NCBI RefSeq assembly: GCF_003985145.1
Contig: NZ_ML133528.1
Span: forward strand, 186,001-250,000
Direction: 5' to 3'
DNA from: Rhizobium anhuiense
GTDB taxonomy: Bacteria > Pseudomonadota > Alphaproteobacteria > Rhizobiales > Rhizobiaceae
Length of the DNA stretch: 64,000 bases
Shown: positions 8,412 to 16,155 of the stretch, piece after piece
Numbering within the stretch: the stretch's first letter is position 1
How the letters are laid out: each line of letters begins with the position of its first letter
Translations under genes and position numbers: made by a program
Notes under the pieces: generated by a model
What the model was told of the DNA's origin: nothing
What the model saw: only the letters and a program-made list of their open reading frames with translations
Database searches by the model: none

Positions 8412-9488
8412 ATGACCGATAGCAAAGACCAGCCGATTTCGCCGGAAGGCGTCGGCAACTTGCCCCATCTTGCCGAAGCCCTTGATGACGACCGGTTTCG
8501 ACACTTTCTCGATCATGTGCCATTCGCAGTGGCTGTCTCCCAACTCAGTGGCGACGAGCTGCTGATTTACGTCAACCTCGAATTCGAACGGCTGACGGCG
8601 CTTGAGGCAATCGAGGTCCAGGGAAAACCTTGGCCGGAAATTAAACTGAACTCCACCGCTGTCTCCGGAGAGGCGTCGCTCACGGCCGCTGTGACAACTG
8701 CGGAGGATTATATTGGCGCCTTCTCGCTGGTGGCCGAACCCGACAGCACCGTCATTGTCGATGTCTGGTCGAATACGATCGTCGACGATGACGACACGCC
8801 ACTCTTCCGATTGGTGGCCTTTGCTGCCCGCAATGAGGCGACGGCCGCTGAGAGCTTCAGCGAACTGCTGACGGAGAAAGATGTCCTTCTGCGGGAACTT
8901 CAGCATCGCGTGAAGAACAATCTTCAGATGATCACGGCGCTCATCCGAATGGAGGCGCGCAACGCTCAACAGAATGAGGAAAGCGAGAGGTTTGCACGGC
9001 TTGCCGGGCGGATTGAAGCCTTGGCCCTGCTCTATCGCTCGCTGTCAGACGAAGAGAAAGGCGCCACTGTCGATCTTGGCACCTATGTCAGCCAGATTGC
9101 CGCCTCGGTGATGGCGGCCCACGCGGTGGAAGGGATCCGGCTGGACATGAAGGTCGATACCTGGCCGGTTTCGGTCGATGTCGCCATGCCGGCCGGCCTC
9201 GTCATCAACGAACTCCTCACCAATACGCTGAAGCATGCCTTCGTGGGGCGTGATGGCGGCGAAATCACGCTCCGCTGTGTCGTCAGCGATACCGGGTGCA
9301 GGATCACCGTTGCTGATAACGGGGTCGGCCTTCCCCAAGATGTGACCTGGCCGCAGCCGGGAAAACTGAGCGCGATGATCGTACAGTCGCTGAAACAGAA
9401 TGCCCGCGCCGAGGTTGAAGTAAGCTCGTCCCCTGGCACCGGCATGAGTGTCTCCCTCGTCTTCCCGAGAGCGGAAGCGGCCCAATAG
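8412..9488 (+). CDS. Soluble PAS-HisKA_2 sensor histidine kinase
   Basis: A 358-residue cytoplasmic kinase. A PAS-like sensory domain spans about residues 35-145. The dimerisation/phosphoacceptor segment is of the HisKA_2 type, with His165 in ELQHRVKNNLQMI, and a HATPase domain follows, with the N-box NELLTNTLKHAF near 270 and G-box DNGVGLP near 302. There is no membrane segment. HisKA_2 and HWE kinases in alphaproteobacteria often feed the PhyR/EcfG general stress response, so this is a candidate, but no PhyR, NepR or EcfG gene is in the window. ATG 8412 was chosen; a TTG one codon upstream is also open. Confidence 0.9.
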   Translation: MTDSKDQPISPEGVGNLPHLAEALDDDRFRHFLDHVPFAVAVSQLSGDELLIYVNLEFERLTALEAIEVQGKPWPEIKLNSTAVSGEASLTAAVTTAEDYIGAFSLVAEPDSTVIVDVWSNTIVDDDDTPLFRLVAFAARNEATAAESFSELLTEKDVLLRELQHRVKNNLQMITALIRMEARNAQQNEESERFARLAGRIEALALLYRSLSDEEKGATVDLGTYVSQIAASVMAAHAVEGIRLDMKVDTWPVSVDVAMPAGLVINELLTNTLKHAFVGRDGGEITLRCVVSDTGCRITVADNGVGLPQDVTWPQPGKLSAMIVQSLKQNARAEVEVSSSPGTGMSVSLVFPRAEAAQ

Positions 9489-9551
9489 CCACCTCGTCAA
9501 TTTGCGTTAGGGGCGCCTCAACAGCGCCCCATGCCTTCGTCGATACGAGAC

Positions 9552-10106
9552 TTACATCTTCGGCAGCAGCACCTTGTCGACGACGTGGATGACGCCGTTC
9601 GACTGTTTGACGTCGGCGATGGTCACATGGGAAACGCCGCCGTTTTCATCGGTCAGCGTGATCTTGCCCTTGCTTTCGCGGGCTTTCAGCACGCAGCCGC
9701 CGACGGTCTTGATGTCGTGCTCGCCGCCGTCATCCTTGATCATCTTGGCAACGGTCTTGGCCATCGCATCGGCGGCAACGACGTGGCAGGTCAGAACCTT
9801 GGTGAGCGTCGCCTTGTTTTCCGGCTTCAGCAGCGTTTCGACGGTACCCTTCGGCAGGGCGGCGAAAGCTTCGTTGGTCGGCGCGAAGACGGTGAAGGGA
9901 CCCTTGCCCTCGAGCGTGCCGACGAGGCCGGCGGCCTTGACGGCTGCGACCAGCGTCGTGTGATCCTTGGAATTCACGGCGTTCTCGATGATGTTCTTGC
10001 TGTCGAACATTGCAGCACCGCCGACCATCGGGTTCTTGGCGGCAGCAAAGGCGACAGCCGACATGGCGGTGGCGAGCGCGAAGCCGCGCAATACGGACTT
10101 GATCAT
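9552..10106 (-). CDS. Secreted fasciclin-domain protein
   Basis: A 184-residue protein with an N-terminal signal peptide (MIKSVLRGFALATAMSAVAF) and one fasciclin (FAS1) domain covering most of the rest. The two FAS1 signatures are visible: GPFTVFAPTNEAF in the first half and NGVIHVVDKVLLP at the end. Two cysteines (LTCHVVA and GGCVLKA) could form a disulfide in the periplasm. FAS1 domains mediate adhesion or ligand binding. The start at 10106 has GGAGAAAATC upstream. It lies downstream of an ECF sigma and RskA-like anti-sigma pair, the arrangement seen for the fasciclin proteins MPT70/MPT83 with SigK-RskA in mycobacteria, so it is the likely target of that system. Confidence 0.92.
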   Translation of the reverse strand: MIKSVLRGFALATAMSAVAFAAAKNPMVGGAAMFDSKNIIENAVNSKDHTTLVAAVKAAGLVGTLEGKGPFTVFAPTNEAFAALPKGTVETLLKPENKATLTKVLTCHVVAADAMAKTVAKMIKDDGGEHDIKTVGGCVLKARESKGKITLTDENGGVSHVTIADVKQSNGVIHVVDKVLLPKM

Positions 10107-10233
10107 GATTTTCTCCTCACCGGACCCCATCCGCCGGCTTTATGCCTGAGCGTCGTCCGGACATTTCGAACTACGACGGTCCGCGCCGAAGAGTTTCAGA
10201 CAGGAGAAAATGATTTTTACGGCCGGCGTGATT

Positions 10234-10953
10234 TTACGGCCGGTGCAGGGGGCCGCTTGCGATCACCGGGCCGGTCGCCTGGCCGGTCGGCGAGCCGCCG
10301 AAGGGCTCGAGGCTGACGGCGAGCGTTGCACCATCGGCGATATGGCTGCGCAGATCGGCGGGAATGACCAGTTCGCCGCTTTCGCCCGGCTGGAAGACGC
10401 CGAGCGATTTCGGCAGGCCGCTGCCGGGCACCAGCCAGAGTTCCAGCGACTTCTCTTCCGGCTTGCCGGCCGCGACCGGCACGATCTTCAGCCGGCCGCT
10501 CTGCAGCTCATAGGAGGCAAGAAGATTGATGGCGTTGTTCTGGCCCGAAAGCGACGCCACCAAAGGCGCCGGCCCCTGCGGCTGCGGCACCACGCCGGAG
10601 GCGAAGATGACGGCACTGACGGCGACGATGACGCAAGCAAAGCTCAGCGAGCGCCAGAAAACGGCGGAATTCCAGAGCCCATGCGAAAAGGATGCGGCCT
10701 TTTGGCTATCGCCGAAAAGCCGCGCCTCGATCTGCTTGAAGGTTTCCCGGTTCGGAGCAACACCTTCATACTCGTCATTGAAGGCGGAAAGATTGGTTTC
10801 CCAGCGGCTGACGATCGCCGCGAAAGGCCGATCGTGGCGCATGCGCTCTTCCACCACCCGGCGGTCCTGCAGCGACAGGACGCCAAGCACATATTCGCCG
10901 GCGAGAACCTCGTCGCGGGAGCGGTCTCCCTTGCTTTTGTCGGGCGATGTCAT
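10234..10953 (-). CDS. RskA-family anti-sigma factor
   Basis: A 239-residue membrane protein. The cytoplasmic N-terminus (about residues 15-85, starting DEVLAGEYVLGVL) is the sigma-binding region. A single membrane segment lies near residues 105-130, and the periplasmic C-terminal domain carries the RskA family pattern WLVPGSG...SLGVF and SLEPFGGSPTGQATGPV. Proteins of this type hold an ECF sigma factor until the periplasmic part is cleaved. The ATG at 10953 overlaps the sigma stop codon (ATGA), which argues for it over the GTG at 10965 and suggests coupled, stoichiometric synthesis. There is no zinc-binding HxxxCxxC motif, so redox sensing through zinc is unlikely. Confidence 0.92.
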   Translation of the reverse strand: MTSPDKSKGDRSRDEVLAGEYVLGVLSLQDRRVVEERMRHDRPFAAIVSRWETNLSAFNDEYEGVAPNRETFKQIEARLFGDSQKAASFSHGLWNSAVFWRSLSFACVIVAVSAVIFASGVVPQPQGPAPLVASLSGQNNAINLLASYELQSGRLKIVPVAAGKPEEKSLELWLVPGSGLPKSLGVFQPGESGELVIPADLRSHIADGATLAVSLEPFGGSPTGQATGPVIASGPLHRP

Positions 10954-11489
10954 CGTTCCATGCACTCTCTCAGTTTCAAGAGGCTGCGCCTGAGCCAGGT
11001 CCGCATCGTGTTCAGCGGGACACCAAACTGATCGGCCAGTTCCTGATAGCTCAGCCCTTCGACATAAGCCCGTTTCACCGCGACCGCACGATCAGCTTCC
11101 AACTCTTCCATGCAGGTGTCAATCCGCCTTCCTTCATCCTTCGTCACCGTCTGCATTTCCGGGTCGGGTCCGGCATCGGCAAGATCGTAGGCACTGTCGA
11201 GTTCGTCGGCGACAGGCTTGCGCGCCCGCAGCGCATCGATCGACCGGTTGCGGGCGATTGCGGCCAGCCACGCCGACGACGAACCCGTGGCAGCCTGGAA
11301 GCTCCGAGCCCGTTGCCAGATGCTGATATAGACTTCCTGCAGGGCTTCTTCGGCTTCCGTGCGATCCTTCAAGATACGCAGGCAGACCGCAAAAAGTTTC
11401 GGTCCGGTTTGGTTGTAGAGGGCCACGAAAGCCCTGCGGTCGCCGAGTGCGACGCGGCCGATCAGGTCTGCGATCTCATCGCCTTGCAT
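10950..11489 (-). CDS. ECF-type RNA polymerase sigma factor (SigK-like)
   Basis: A 179-residue group 4 sigma factor with only regions 2 and 4. Region 2 includes the core-binding and -10 segment (AEEALQEVYISIWQRA) near residues 50-65, and region 4 ends in a helix-turn-helix (LSYQELADQFGVPLNTMRTWLRR) near 145-167. The pairing with an RskA-type anti-sigma and a fasciclin gene points to the SigK-like ECF group. I prefer the ATG at 11489, which has GAGGAACGCC before it; the ATG at 11501 would add four residues. The gene is divergent from argB across about 140 bases. The stress that activates it is not evident from sequence. Confidence 0.92.
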   Translation of the reverse strand: MQGDEIADLIGRVALGDRRAFVALYNQTGPKLFAVCLRILKDRTEAEEALQEVYISIWQRARSFQAATGSSSAWLAAIARNRSIDALRARKPVADELDSAYDLADAGPDPEMQTVTKDEGRRIDTCMEELEADRAVAVKRAYVEGLSYQELADQFGVPLNTMRTWLRRSLLKLRECMER

Positions 11490-11632
11490 GGCGTTCCTCA
11501 TCTCAAGCTTGCGTGCGCCGGGCGGCGAAGTGCTCCGGCTCCGCGCCAGATACGAAAAACTATTACCCTCTGGATTATTCCCTCTGTCAGAAACTTGCGA
11601 TAAAAGGCCGCGATCAATTCTGCGGGGTTCCC

Positions 11633-12520
11633 ATGAACGAAACCGAAAGCGAACTGCAGGCACGGCTTTTGGCCAAGGCGCTGCCCTTCATGCAGCGTTA
11701 CGAGAACAAGACGATTGTCGTGAAATATGGCGGCCACGCCATGGGCAATCCCGAGCTCGGCAAGGCCTTTGCCAGCGACATCGCGCTGTTGAAGCAATCG
11801 GGCGTCAACCCGATCGTCGTTCACGGCGGCGGCCCGCAGATCGGCGCCATGCTGAACAAGATGGGCATCGAATCGAAATTCGAAGGCGGGCTTCGCGTCA
11901 CCGACCAGAAGACGGTCGAGATCGTCGAGATGGTGCTCGCCGGCTCGATCAACAAGGAAATCGTCGCGCTGATCAACCAGACGGGCGAATGGGCGATCGG
12001 CCTTTGCGGCAAGGACGGCAACATGGTCTTCGCCGAAAAGGCACGCAAGACCGTGAAGGATCCGGATTCGAACATCGAGCGCGTGCTCGATCTCGGCTTC
12101 GTCGGCGAAGTGGTCGAGGTCGACCGCACGCTGCTCGATCTGCTCGCCCGCTCCGAGATGATCCCGGTCATCGCGCCGGTGGCGCCTGGCCGCGACGGCG
12201 CGACCTACAATATCAATGCCGATACCTTCGCCGGCGCCATCGCCGGCGCGCTGAACGCCACCCGGCTGCTCTTCCTGACCGATGTGCCCGGCGTGCTCGA
12301 CAAGAACGGCCAGCTCATCAAGGAGCTTTCCGTCGCCGAGGCGCATGCGCTGATCGCCGACGGCACGATTTCAGGCGGCATGATCCCGAAGGTCGAGACC
12401 TGCATCGATGCGATCAAGGCCGGCGTCCAGGGTGTCGTCATCCTGAACGGCAAGACCGCGCATTCCGTGCTGCTCGAGATCTTCACCGAGCACGGCATCG
12501 GAACGCTGATCGTTCCCTGA
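11633..12520 (+). CDS. argB: Acetylglutamate kinase
   Basis: A 295-residue amino acid kinase that phosphorylates N-acetylglutamate, the second step of arginine synthesis in the cytoplasm. The fold motifs are clear: KYGGHAMG near residues 28-35 binding phosphate, VHGGGPQIG near 63-71, and the acetylglutamate/nucleotide region NINADTFAGAIAGAL near 195-209 followed by FLTDVPGVLD. The N-terminal extension helix is of the kind found in hexameric, arginine-inhibited enzymes, and PII protein often controls those, which is inference here. The open frame extends upstream to 11447 but homology starts at 11633. A perfect hairpin follows the stop. Confidence 0.97.
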   Translation: MNETESELQARLLAKALPFMQRYENKTIVVKYGGHAMGNPELGKAFASDIALLKQSGVNPIVVHGGGPQIGAMLNKMGIESKFEGGLRVTDQKTVEIVEMVLAGSINKEIVALINQTGEWAIGLCGKDGNMVFAEKARKTVKDPDSNIERVLDLGFVGEVVEVDRTLLDLLARSEMIPVIAPVAPGRDGATYNINADTFAGAIAGALNATRLLFLTDVPGVLDKNGQLIKELSVAEAHALIADGTISGGMIPKVETCIDAIKAGVQGVVILNGKTAHSVLLEIFTEHGIGTLIVP

Positions 12521-12529
12521 TCGAGGCTT

Positions 12530-12552
12530 GCGCCCTTCGCTGCGAAGGGCGC
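12530..12552 (+). terminator. Perfect hairpin after argB
   Basis: GCGCCCTTCG and CGAAGGGCGC form a 10-bp perfect stem with a 3-base loop, 10 bases after the argB stop. There is no T-run on either strand. Because the next gene is convergent (its stop is at 12592), it may work as a factor-dependent or bidirectional terminator. Confidence 0.5.
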
Positions 12553-12591
12553 ATCGTCCTGATCTCGCGACTATCGCCAGGGATATCGGCG

Positions 12592-13362
12592 TCAAAGCTG
12601 GCTATAGATCGCCGCCGCTTCCTGCTTCAGCTTGTCCATCATCGACCGGTAAGGTCCCGGACCATAGCTGATGCGGCCGACGCCGAGCCCAGCCAACGTT
12701 TTCACGTCAGGGACGCCCGTCCTCATCATGACGTTGACCGGCAGCGGCGATGCCGCACAGATTTTCTCGATCAAGGCGGGATCGATCAGACCCGGCACGA
12801 AGAAGCCGCTGCCGCCGGCCGCCGCATAGGCCCTGCCGCGCTCGATCGCCTCATCCACCAGACCGGCATGTTTGGCAAGATCGCTCTCGGCGAGGAAGAG
12901 GTCGGTGCGGGCGTTGATGAAGAAAGCGATGCCTTTGGCTTCGGCCATGGCGCGAATGGCGCGGATGCGGGCCGCCTGCCTGTCGATGGGATAGAGCCCG
13001 CTGCCGGCGACCACCTGATCCTCGAAATTGATGCCGACCGCACCGACCTCCACCAGTTTTGCCACATTGGCCGCAGCCCCCTCAGGCTCGGCCGAATAGG
13101 CGCCCTCGAAATCGACCGAAAGCGGCAGGTCGATGACCGAGGTGATGGATTTCGCGGTCTCGACCAGCACCGACATCGGCAACTTCTCGCCATCGCCATA
13201 GCCATGGGCAGCAGCGACCGACCAGCTTCCCGTCGCCAGCGCCTTGGCGCCGGCATCGGCAACCGCCTTGGCCGACCCGGCATCCCAGATATTGTAGAGA
13301 ACGACCGGGTCGCCCTTCCGATGCAATGTGCCGAATGCCTTGGCCTTTTCGTTCTGGTTCAT
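12592..13362 (-). CDS. Isocitrate lyase / PEP mutase family enzyme
   Basis: A 256-residue TIM-barrel enzyme of the isocitrate lyase / phosphoenolpyruvate mutase superfamily. Visible family features are the N-terminal NIWDAGSAKAVADAG, the metal-binding acidic strand (DLPLSVDFEGAY) near residues 80-91, and the INFEDQV segment near 125. These enzymes make or break C-C or P-C bonds next to a carboxylate; the substrate cannot be told here. The catalytic cysteine motif of true isocitrate lyases (KKCGH) is absent. Its ATG overlaps the end of the ada gene by four bases, so the two are probably translated as a coupled pair. Confidence 0.88.
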   Translation of the reverse strand: MNQNEKAKAFGTLHRKGDPVVLYNIWDAGSAKAVADAGAKALATGSWSVAAAHGYGDGEKLPMSVLVETAKSITSVIDLPLSVDFEGAYSAEPEGAAANVAKLVEVGAVGINFEDQVVAGSGLYPIDRQAARIRAIRAMAEAKGIAFFINARTDLFLAESDLAKHAGLVDEAIERGRAYAAAGGSGFFVPGLIDPALIEKICAASPLPVNVMMRTGVPDVKTLAGLGVGRISYGPGPYRSMMDKLKQEAAAIYSQL

Positions 13363-14459
13363 GCTGTCTCCTCCATATCAGGTACTTGATCAGGTGCCTG
13401 GTCAGCTGCTTGCGCGCTGATTTTCTGTTCATGCCGCAGCAGCCATTGCTTGCGCCATAGTCCGCCGCCATATCCCGTCAGCGATCCGTCCGCGCCGAGG
13501 ATGCGATGGCATGGCACGATGATGGCGAGCTGGTTGGCGCCATTGGCACGGCCGACGGCGCGCACCACTTCCGGCCGTTCCATCTCTCTTGCGAGATCGC
13601 CATAGGCGCGCGTCTGGCCGGCAGGGATATCGATGAGCTTTGCCCAGACATGTTTTTCGAAGGCCGTGCCGCCAAGCGCCAACGGCGTCTTGAAGACCGT
13701 CAGCCGCCCCTCGAAATAGTCCCTGATCTCAGCCTCGATCTGGTCGATAACAGGCGTGCGGCCGATTGCGACCGAGGAGCGGACGCGCTTTTGCAACGCC
13801 TCGAGCTCGGTCGGCAGCGCCTTACGGTCATGAAATTCGAGGAGATGCAGGTGCGTCTTGTCGGCAACCGCGATCATCGGGCCGAGCGGCGTGTCGAACC
13901 AGTCGGCAAAAAGCAGTTCGCGGTTCTGCGACAGCGCCGGCGCCTTGCCGATGAGCCGCTGAAAAGCCGCTCGAAAACCACTTGGGGATTCATATCCCGC
14001 ATCGAGCTGCGCATCGATGACACGCGCGCCGTCGGCCAGTTGCCGCGCCGCCTCGCCGAGCCTGATATAGCGGACGATATCGTGGAAGGTCATGCCGAGC
14101 GCCCGTTTGAAGGCGCGGCGCACGGTCGAGGGATCGTGACCCCGGCGCACGAGTTCATCCTCGCTCCAGCGCAGTTGCGGCGCGCGATCGAGCTCTGCCA
14201 GCAGTGCGTCGACGATCGGCTCCCTGCCCGGCTGCTCCAGCGGCCTGCAACGACGGCAGGGGCGGAAGCCGGAATGCATGCAGGCGGCGATCGTGTCGAA
14301 AAAGATGGTATTTTCCCGCTTCGGCTTGCGTGCCGGGCAGGTCAGCCGGCAGAAGATGCCCGTCGTCTTCACGCAGACATAGGCCTGGCCCTCATAATCG
14401 GCGCTGCGCGCGATCAGGGCGTCATAAAGCGTATCGTCATCGGGGCGTTCGAAAAGCAT
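13359..14459 (-). CDS. ada: Bifunctional Ada: regulator and O6-methylguanine-DNA methyltransferase
   Basis: A 366-residue adaptive-response protein. The N-terminal zinc domain carries Cys37, Cys41, Cys68 and Cys71 (FCRLTC and PCRRC); in E. coli the equivalent of Cys37 accepts methyl groups from phosphotriesters and turns the protein into an activator. An AraC-type helix-turn-helix lies near residues 90-180. The C-terminal alkyltransferase domain has the active-site motif PCHR with Cys317, which takes the methyl group from O6-methylguanine. All key residues are present. It overlaps the PEP-mutase-like gene, which would therefore share its alkylation-induced expression. A promoter of its own should lie between 14460 and 14561. 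Confidence 0.95.
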   Translation of the reverse strand: MLFERPDDDTLYDALIARSADYEGQAYVCVKTTGIFCRLTCPARKPKRENTIFFDTIAACMHSGFRPCRRCRPLEQPGREPIVDALLAELDRAPQLRWSEDELVRRGHDPSTVRRAFKRALGMTFHDIVRYIRLGEAARQLADGARVIDAQLDAGYESPSGFRAAFQRLIGKAPALSQNRELLFADWFDTPLGPMIAVADKTHLHLLEFHDRKALPTELEALQKRVRSSVAIGRTPVIDQIEAEIRDYFEGRLTVFKTPLALGGTAFEKHVWAKLIDIPAGQTRAYGDLAREMERPEVVRAVGRANGANQLAIIVPCHRILGADGSLTGYGGGLWRKQWLLRHEQKISAQAADQAPDQVPDMEETA

Positions 14460-14561
14460 GCCGGCTTTCTAGCATCCTCGGCCGCGGCCGTCCGCCGAAA
14501 ATCGGGCGTCTATTTCTTCTTGTCGATTTCCTTGGGCGAACAGCCGTGCCATAAGACCGCC

Positions 14562-15269
14562 ATGACAAAGATCGACCGCAAACCTGATAAAGCCGATTTC
14601 GCGCACGTCACAGATTGGGTCTTCGACCTCGACAACACGCTCTATCCGCATCATGTCAATCTGTTCGCGCAGATCGACAAGAACATGACGGCCTATGTCG
14701 CGGCGCTCCTGCAGATGGAGCGGGAAGAGGCGCGCAAGCTGCAGAAGCAATATTACCTCGACCACGGCACGACGCTGCAGGGCCTGATGATCCATCACGG
14801 CATCGACCCGAACGACTTCCTCGAAAAGGCGCATGCGATCGACTATTCGGCGCTGACGCCGCAGCCGGAACTCGGCGAGGCGATCAAGGCGCTGCCGGGG
14901 CGCAAGTTCATCTTCACCAATGGCAGCGTCAGGCATGCCGAAATGACGGCGGAGGCGCTCGGCATTCTCGAGCATTTCGACGATATCTTCGACATCGTCG
15001 CCGCCGACTACGTGCCGAAGCCGGCGCAGGCGACCTACGACAAGTTCACGGCGTTGAAGCGCGTCGAAACCGGCAAGGCGGCCATGTTCGAGGATCTGCC
15101 GCGCAACCTGACGGTGCCCAAAGCGCTCGGCATGCAGACCGTGCTGCTGGTGCCGCGCAATCTCGAAGAGACGGTCGTCGAATGGTGGGAAAAGACCAGC
15201 GGCGAAGAGGATCATATCGATTTCGTCACCGACGACCTCGCCGCCTTCCTCGGCAAGATTACCGGCTGA
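14562..15269 (+). CDS. HAD-family pyrimidine 5'-nucleotidase
   Basis: A 235-residue cytoplasmic phosphatase of the haloacid dehalogenase superfamily. Motif I is VFDLDNTLYP near residues 18-27 (two aspartates for the phospho-aspartate chemistry), motif II FTNGS near 122, motif III lysine in VPKPA near 150, and motif IV MFEDLPRNL near 173. The DNTLYP form of motif I is characteristic of the pyrimidine 5'-nucleotidase/SDT1 group that dephosphorylates UMP and CMP; the exact substrate is inferred. The ATG at 14562 was chosen because homology begins there although the frame is open far upstream. Confidence 0.9.
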   Translation: MTKIDRKPDKADFAHVTDWVFDLDNTLYPHHVNLFAQIDKNMTAYVAALLQMEREEARKLQKQYYLDHGTTLQGLMIHHGIDPNDFLEKAHAIDYSALTPQPELGEAIKALPGRKFIFTNGSVRHAEMTAEALGILEHFDDIFDIVAADYVPKPAQATYDKFTALKRVETGKAAMFEDLPRNLTVPKALGMQTVLLVPRNLEETVVEWWEKTSGEEDHIDFVTDDLAAFLGKITG

Positions 15270-15290
15270 CAGCCAGTCTTTATTTGATCC

Positions 15291-15335
15291 ATGTCGTTGT
15301 CCCAAAACCGCTGCACAGTTTTGGCCGACCTGCAT
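15291..15335. repeat. Degenerate palindromic intergenic repeat
   Basis: An imperfect dyad: ATGTCG...CCAAAAC on the left and GTTTTGG..CGACCTGCAT on the right, with CGCTGCACA between. The sequence resembles short palindromes I recall as very frequent between genes in Rhizobium genomes. It follows the nucleotidase stop and may serve as an RNA 3'-end hairpin. Only one copy of this type is in the window. Confidence 0.5.
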
Positions 15336-15402
15336 TGATTACGAAGTTTTCACTTAGCTTACCGATGTTTAACTGGGTCTTTCGGGGCTGCTGCCGTAGC
15401 TT

Positions 15403-15429
15403 CTTTCGTGAGGGGACACCTTACGAAAG
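15403..15429 (+). promoter_or_regulatory. Strong leader hairpin covering the ribosome binding site of the EF-hand gene
   Basis: CTTTCGTGAGG (15403-15413) pairs with CCTTACGAAAG (15419-15429) over 11 base pairs, one of them G-U, with a 5-base loop GGACA. The right arm contains most of the Shine-Dalgarno GAAAGG located ten bases before the ATG at 15439. In the mRNA the hairpin would hide the ribosome binding site, so it looks like a translational control element; as DNA it could also be an operator. Confidence 0.5.
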
Positions 15430-15438
15430 GCAAACACG

Positions 15439-16077
15439 ATGTACCGCAACAAGCTGATACTGGCAGCGCTTTCCTCCACCCTCATCTTCGGCGCAGCCGC
15501 CGGAGCAGGCTATGCCGCACCCGGTGACGGGCCGCGTCAGCATCCCGGCAGGCACGGTCCCATGCACGGTGGGGGACCTGCCGCCTTCCGCGAAATCACC
15601 TATGTCCGCATGCTCAAGCAGTTCGACACCAACAAGGACGGACAGATCTCCAAGGACGAGGCGACCGCCGGCATCGACAAGGTCTTCGCTGCGATCGACA
15701 CCAATAATGACGGCTCGCTGACCCCGGGCGAAATCCAAGCGTACCAGAAAGCGCAGATGCAGGCGATGAGAGATCAGCGCAAGCAGGAGGCTGGGGAAAA
15801 CAAGGATGCGAACGCCGCAGCCGAGACGGCGGACAATGACGACCAGGGACGGCCGCCTCGCGAAGGCCACGAGGGTCGCGACGGACATCGCTGGATGCGC
15901 CATGGCGGCAACATCATGCGTGCCTCGATCATGATGCACCGGGTCGACACCGATCAGAACGGCCAGATCTCCAAACAGGAAGCCGAAGCCGCCATCGACA
16001 AGCTGTTCACCCGGATGGACCGCAACAAGGACGGCGTCATCTCGATCGACGACATGCCGGACCGGCCGCTTCTGTAA
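15439..16077 (+). CDS. Secreted EF-hand calcium-binding protein
   Basis: A 212-residue exported protein. A signal peptide occupies about residues 1-27 (hydrophobic core LILAALSSTLIFGAAAGAG). The mature part has four EF-hand loops in two pairs: DTNKDGQISKDE and DTNNDGSLTPGE near residues 68-103, then DTDQNGQISKQE and DRNKDGVISIDD near 172-207. All four have the acidic residues of calcium ligands, though the last ends in Asp instead of Glu. Between the pairs is a charged linker rich in Arg, Gly, His and Asp. It is distinct from the larger rhizobial calsymin (CasA). It is probably a periplasmic calcium buffer or sensor. Translation may be controlled by the leader hairpin just upstream. Confidence 0.9.
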   Translation: MYRNKLILAALSSTLIFGAAAGAGYAAPGDGPRQHPGRHGPMHGGGPAAFREITYVRMLKQFDTNKDGQISKDEATAGIDKVFAAIDTNNDGSLTPGEIQAYQKAQMQAMRDQRKQEAGENKDANAAAETADNDDQGRPPREGHEGRDGHRWMRHGGNIMRASIMMHRVDTDQNGQISKQEAEAAIDKLFTRMDRNKDGVISIDDMPDRPLL

Positions 16078-16095
16078 GGCCGGACAAACCGATAT

Positions 16096-16119
16096 CTTTC
16101 CCCGCTCCGGCGGGGAAAG
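16096..16119. terminator. Hairpin between convergent genes
   Basis: CTTTCCCCG and CGGGGAAAG form a perfect 9-bp stem with loop CTCCGG, 19 bases after the EF-hand stop and 37 before the stop of the convergent LOG gene. No T-run. The core CCCCGCTCCGGCGGGG is the same as in the terminator after yidC. Confidence 0.5.
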
Positions 16120-16155
16120 AGTGGGAGGTTCGGCGAAACGCCGCGTTTCTTGTCC

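Noticed and set aside
10173..10198. ECF-type promoter for the fasciclin gene
   Set aside because: The TGAAAC/CGTCGT pair has a short 14-base spacer and no matching copy was found upstream of the sigma gene, so I did not list it as a feature.
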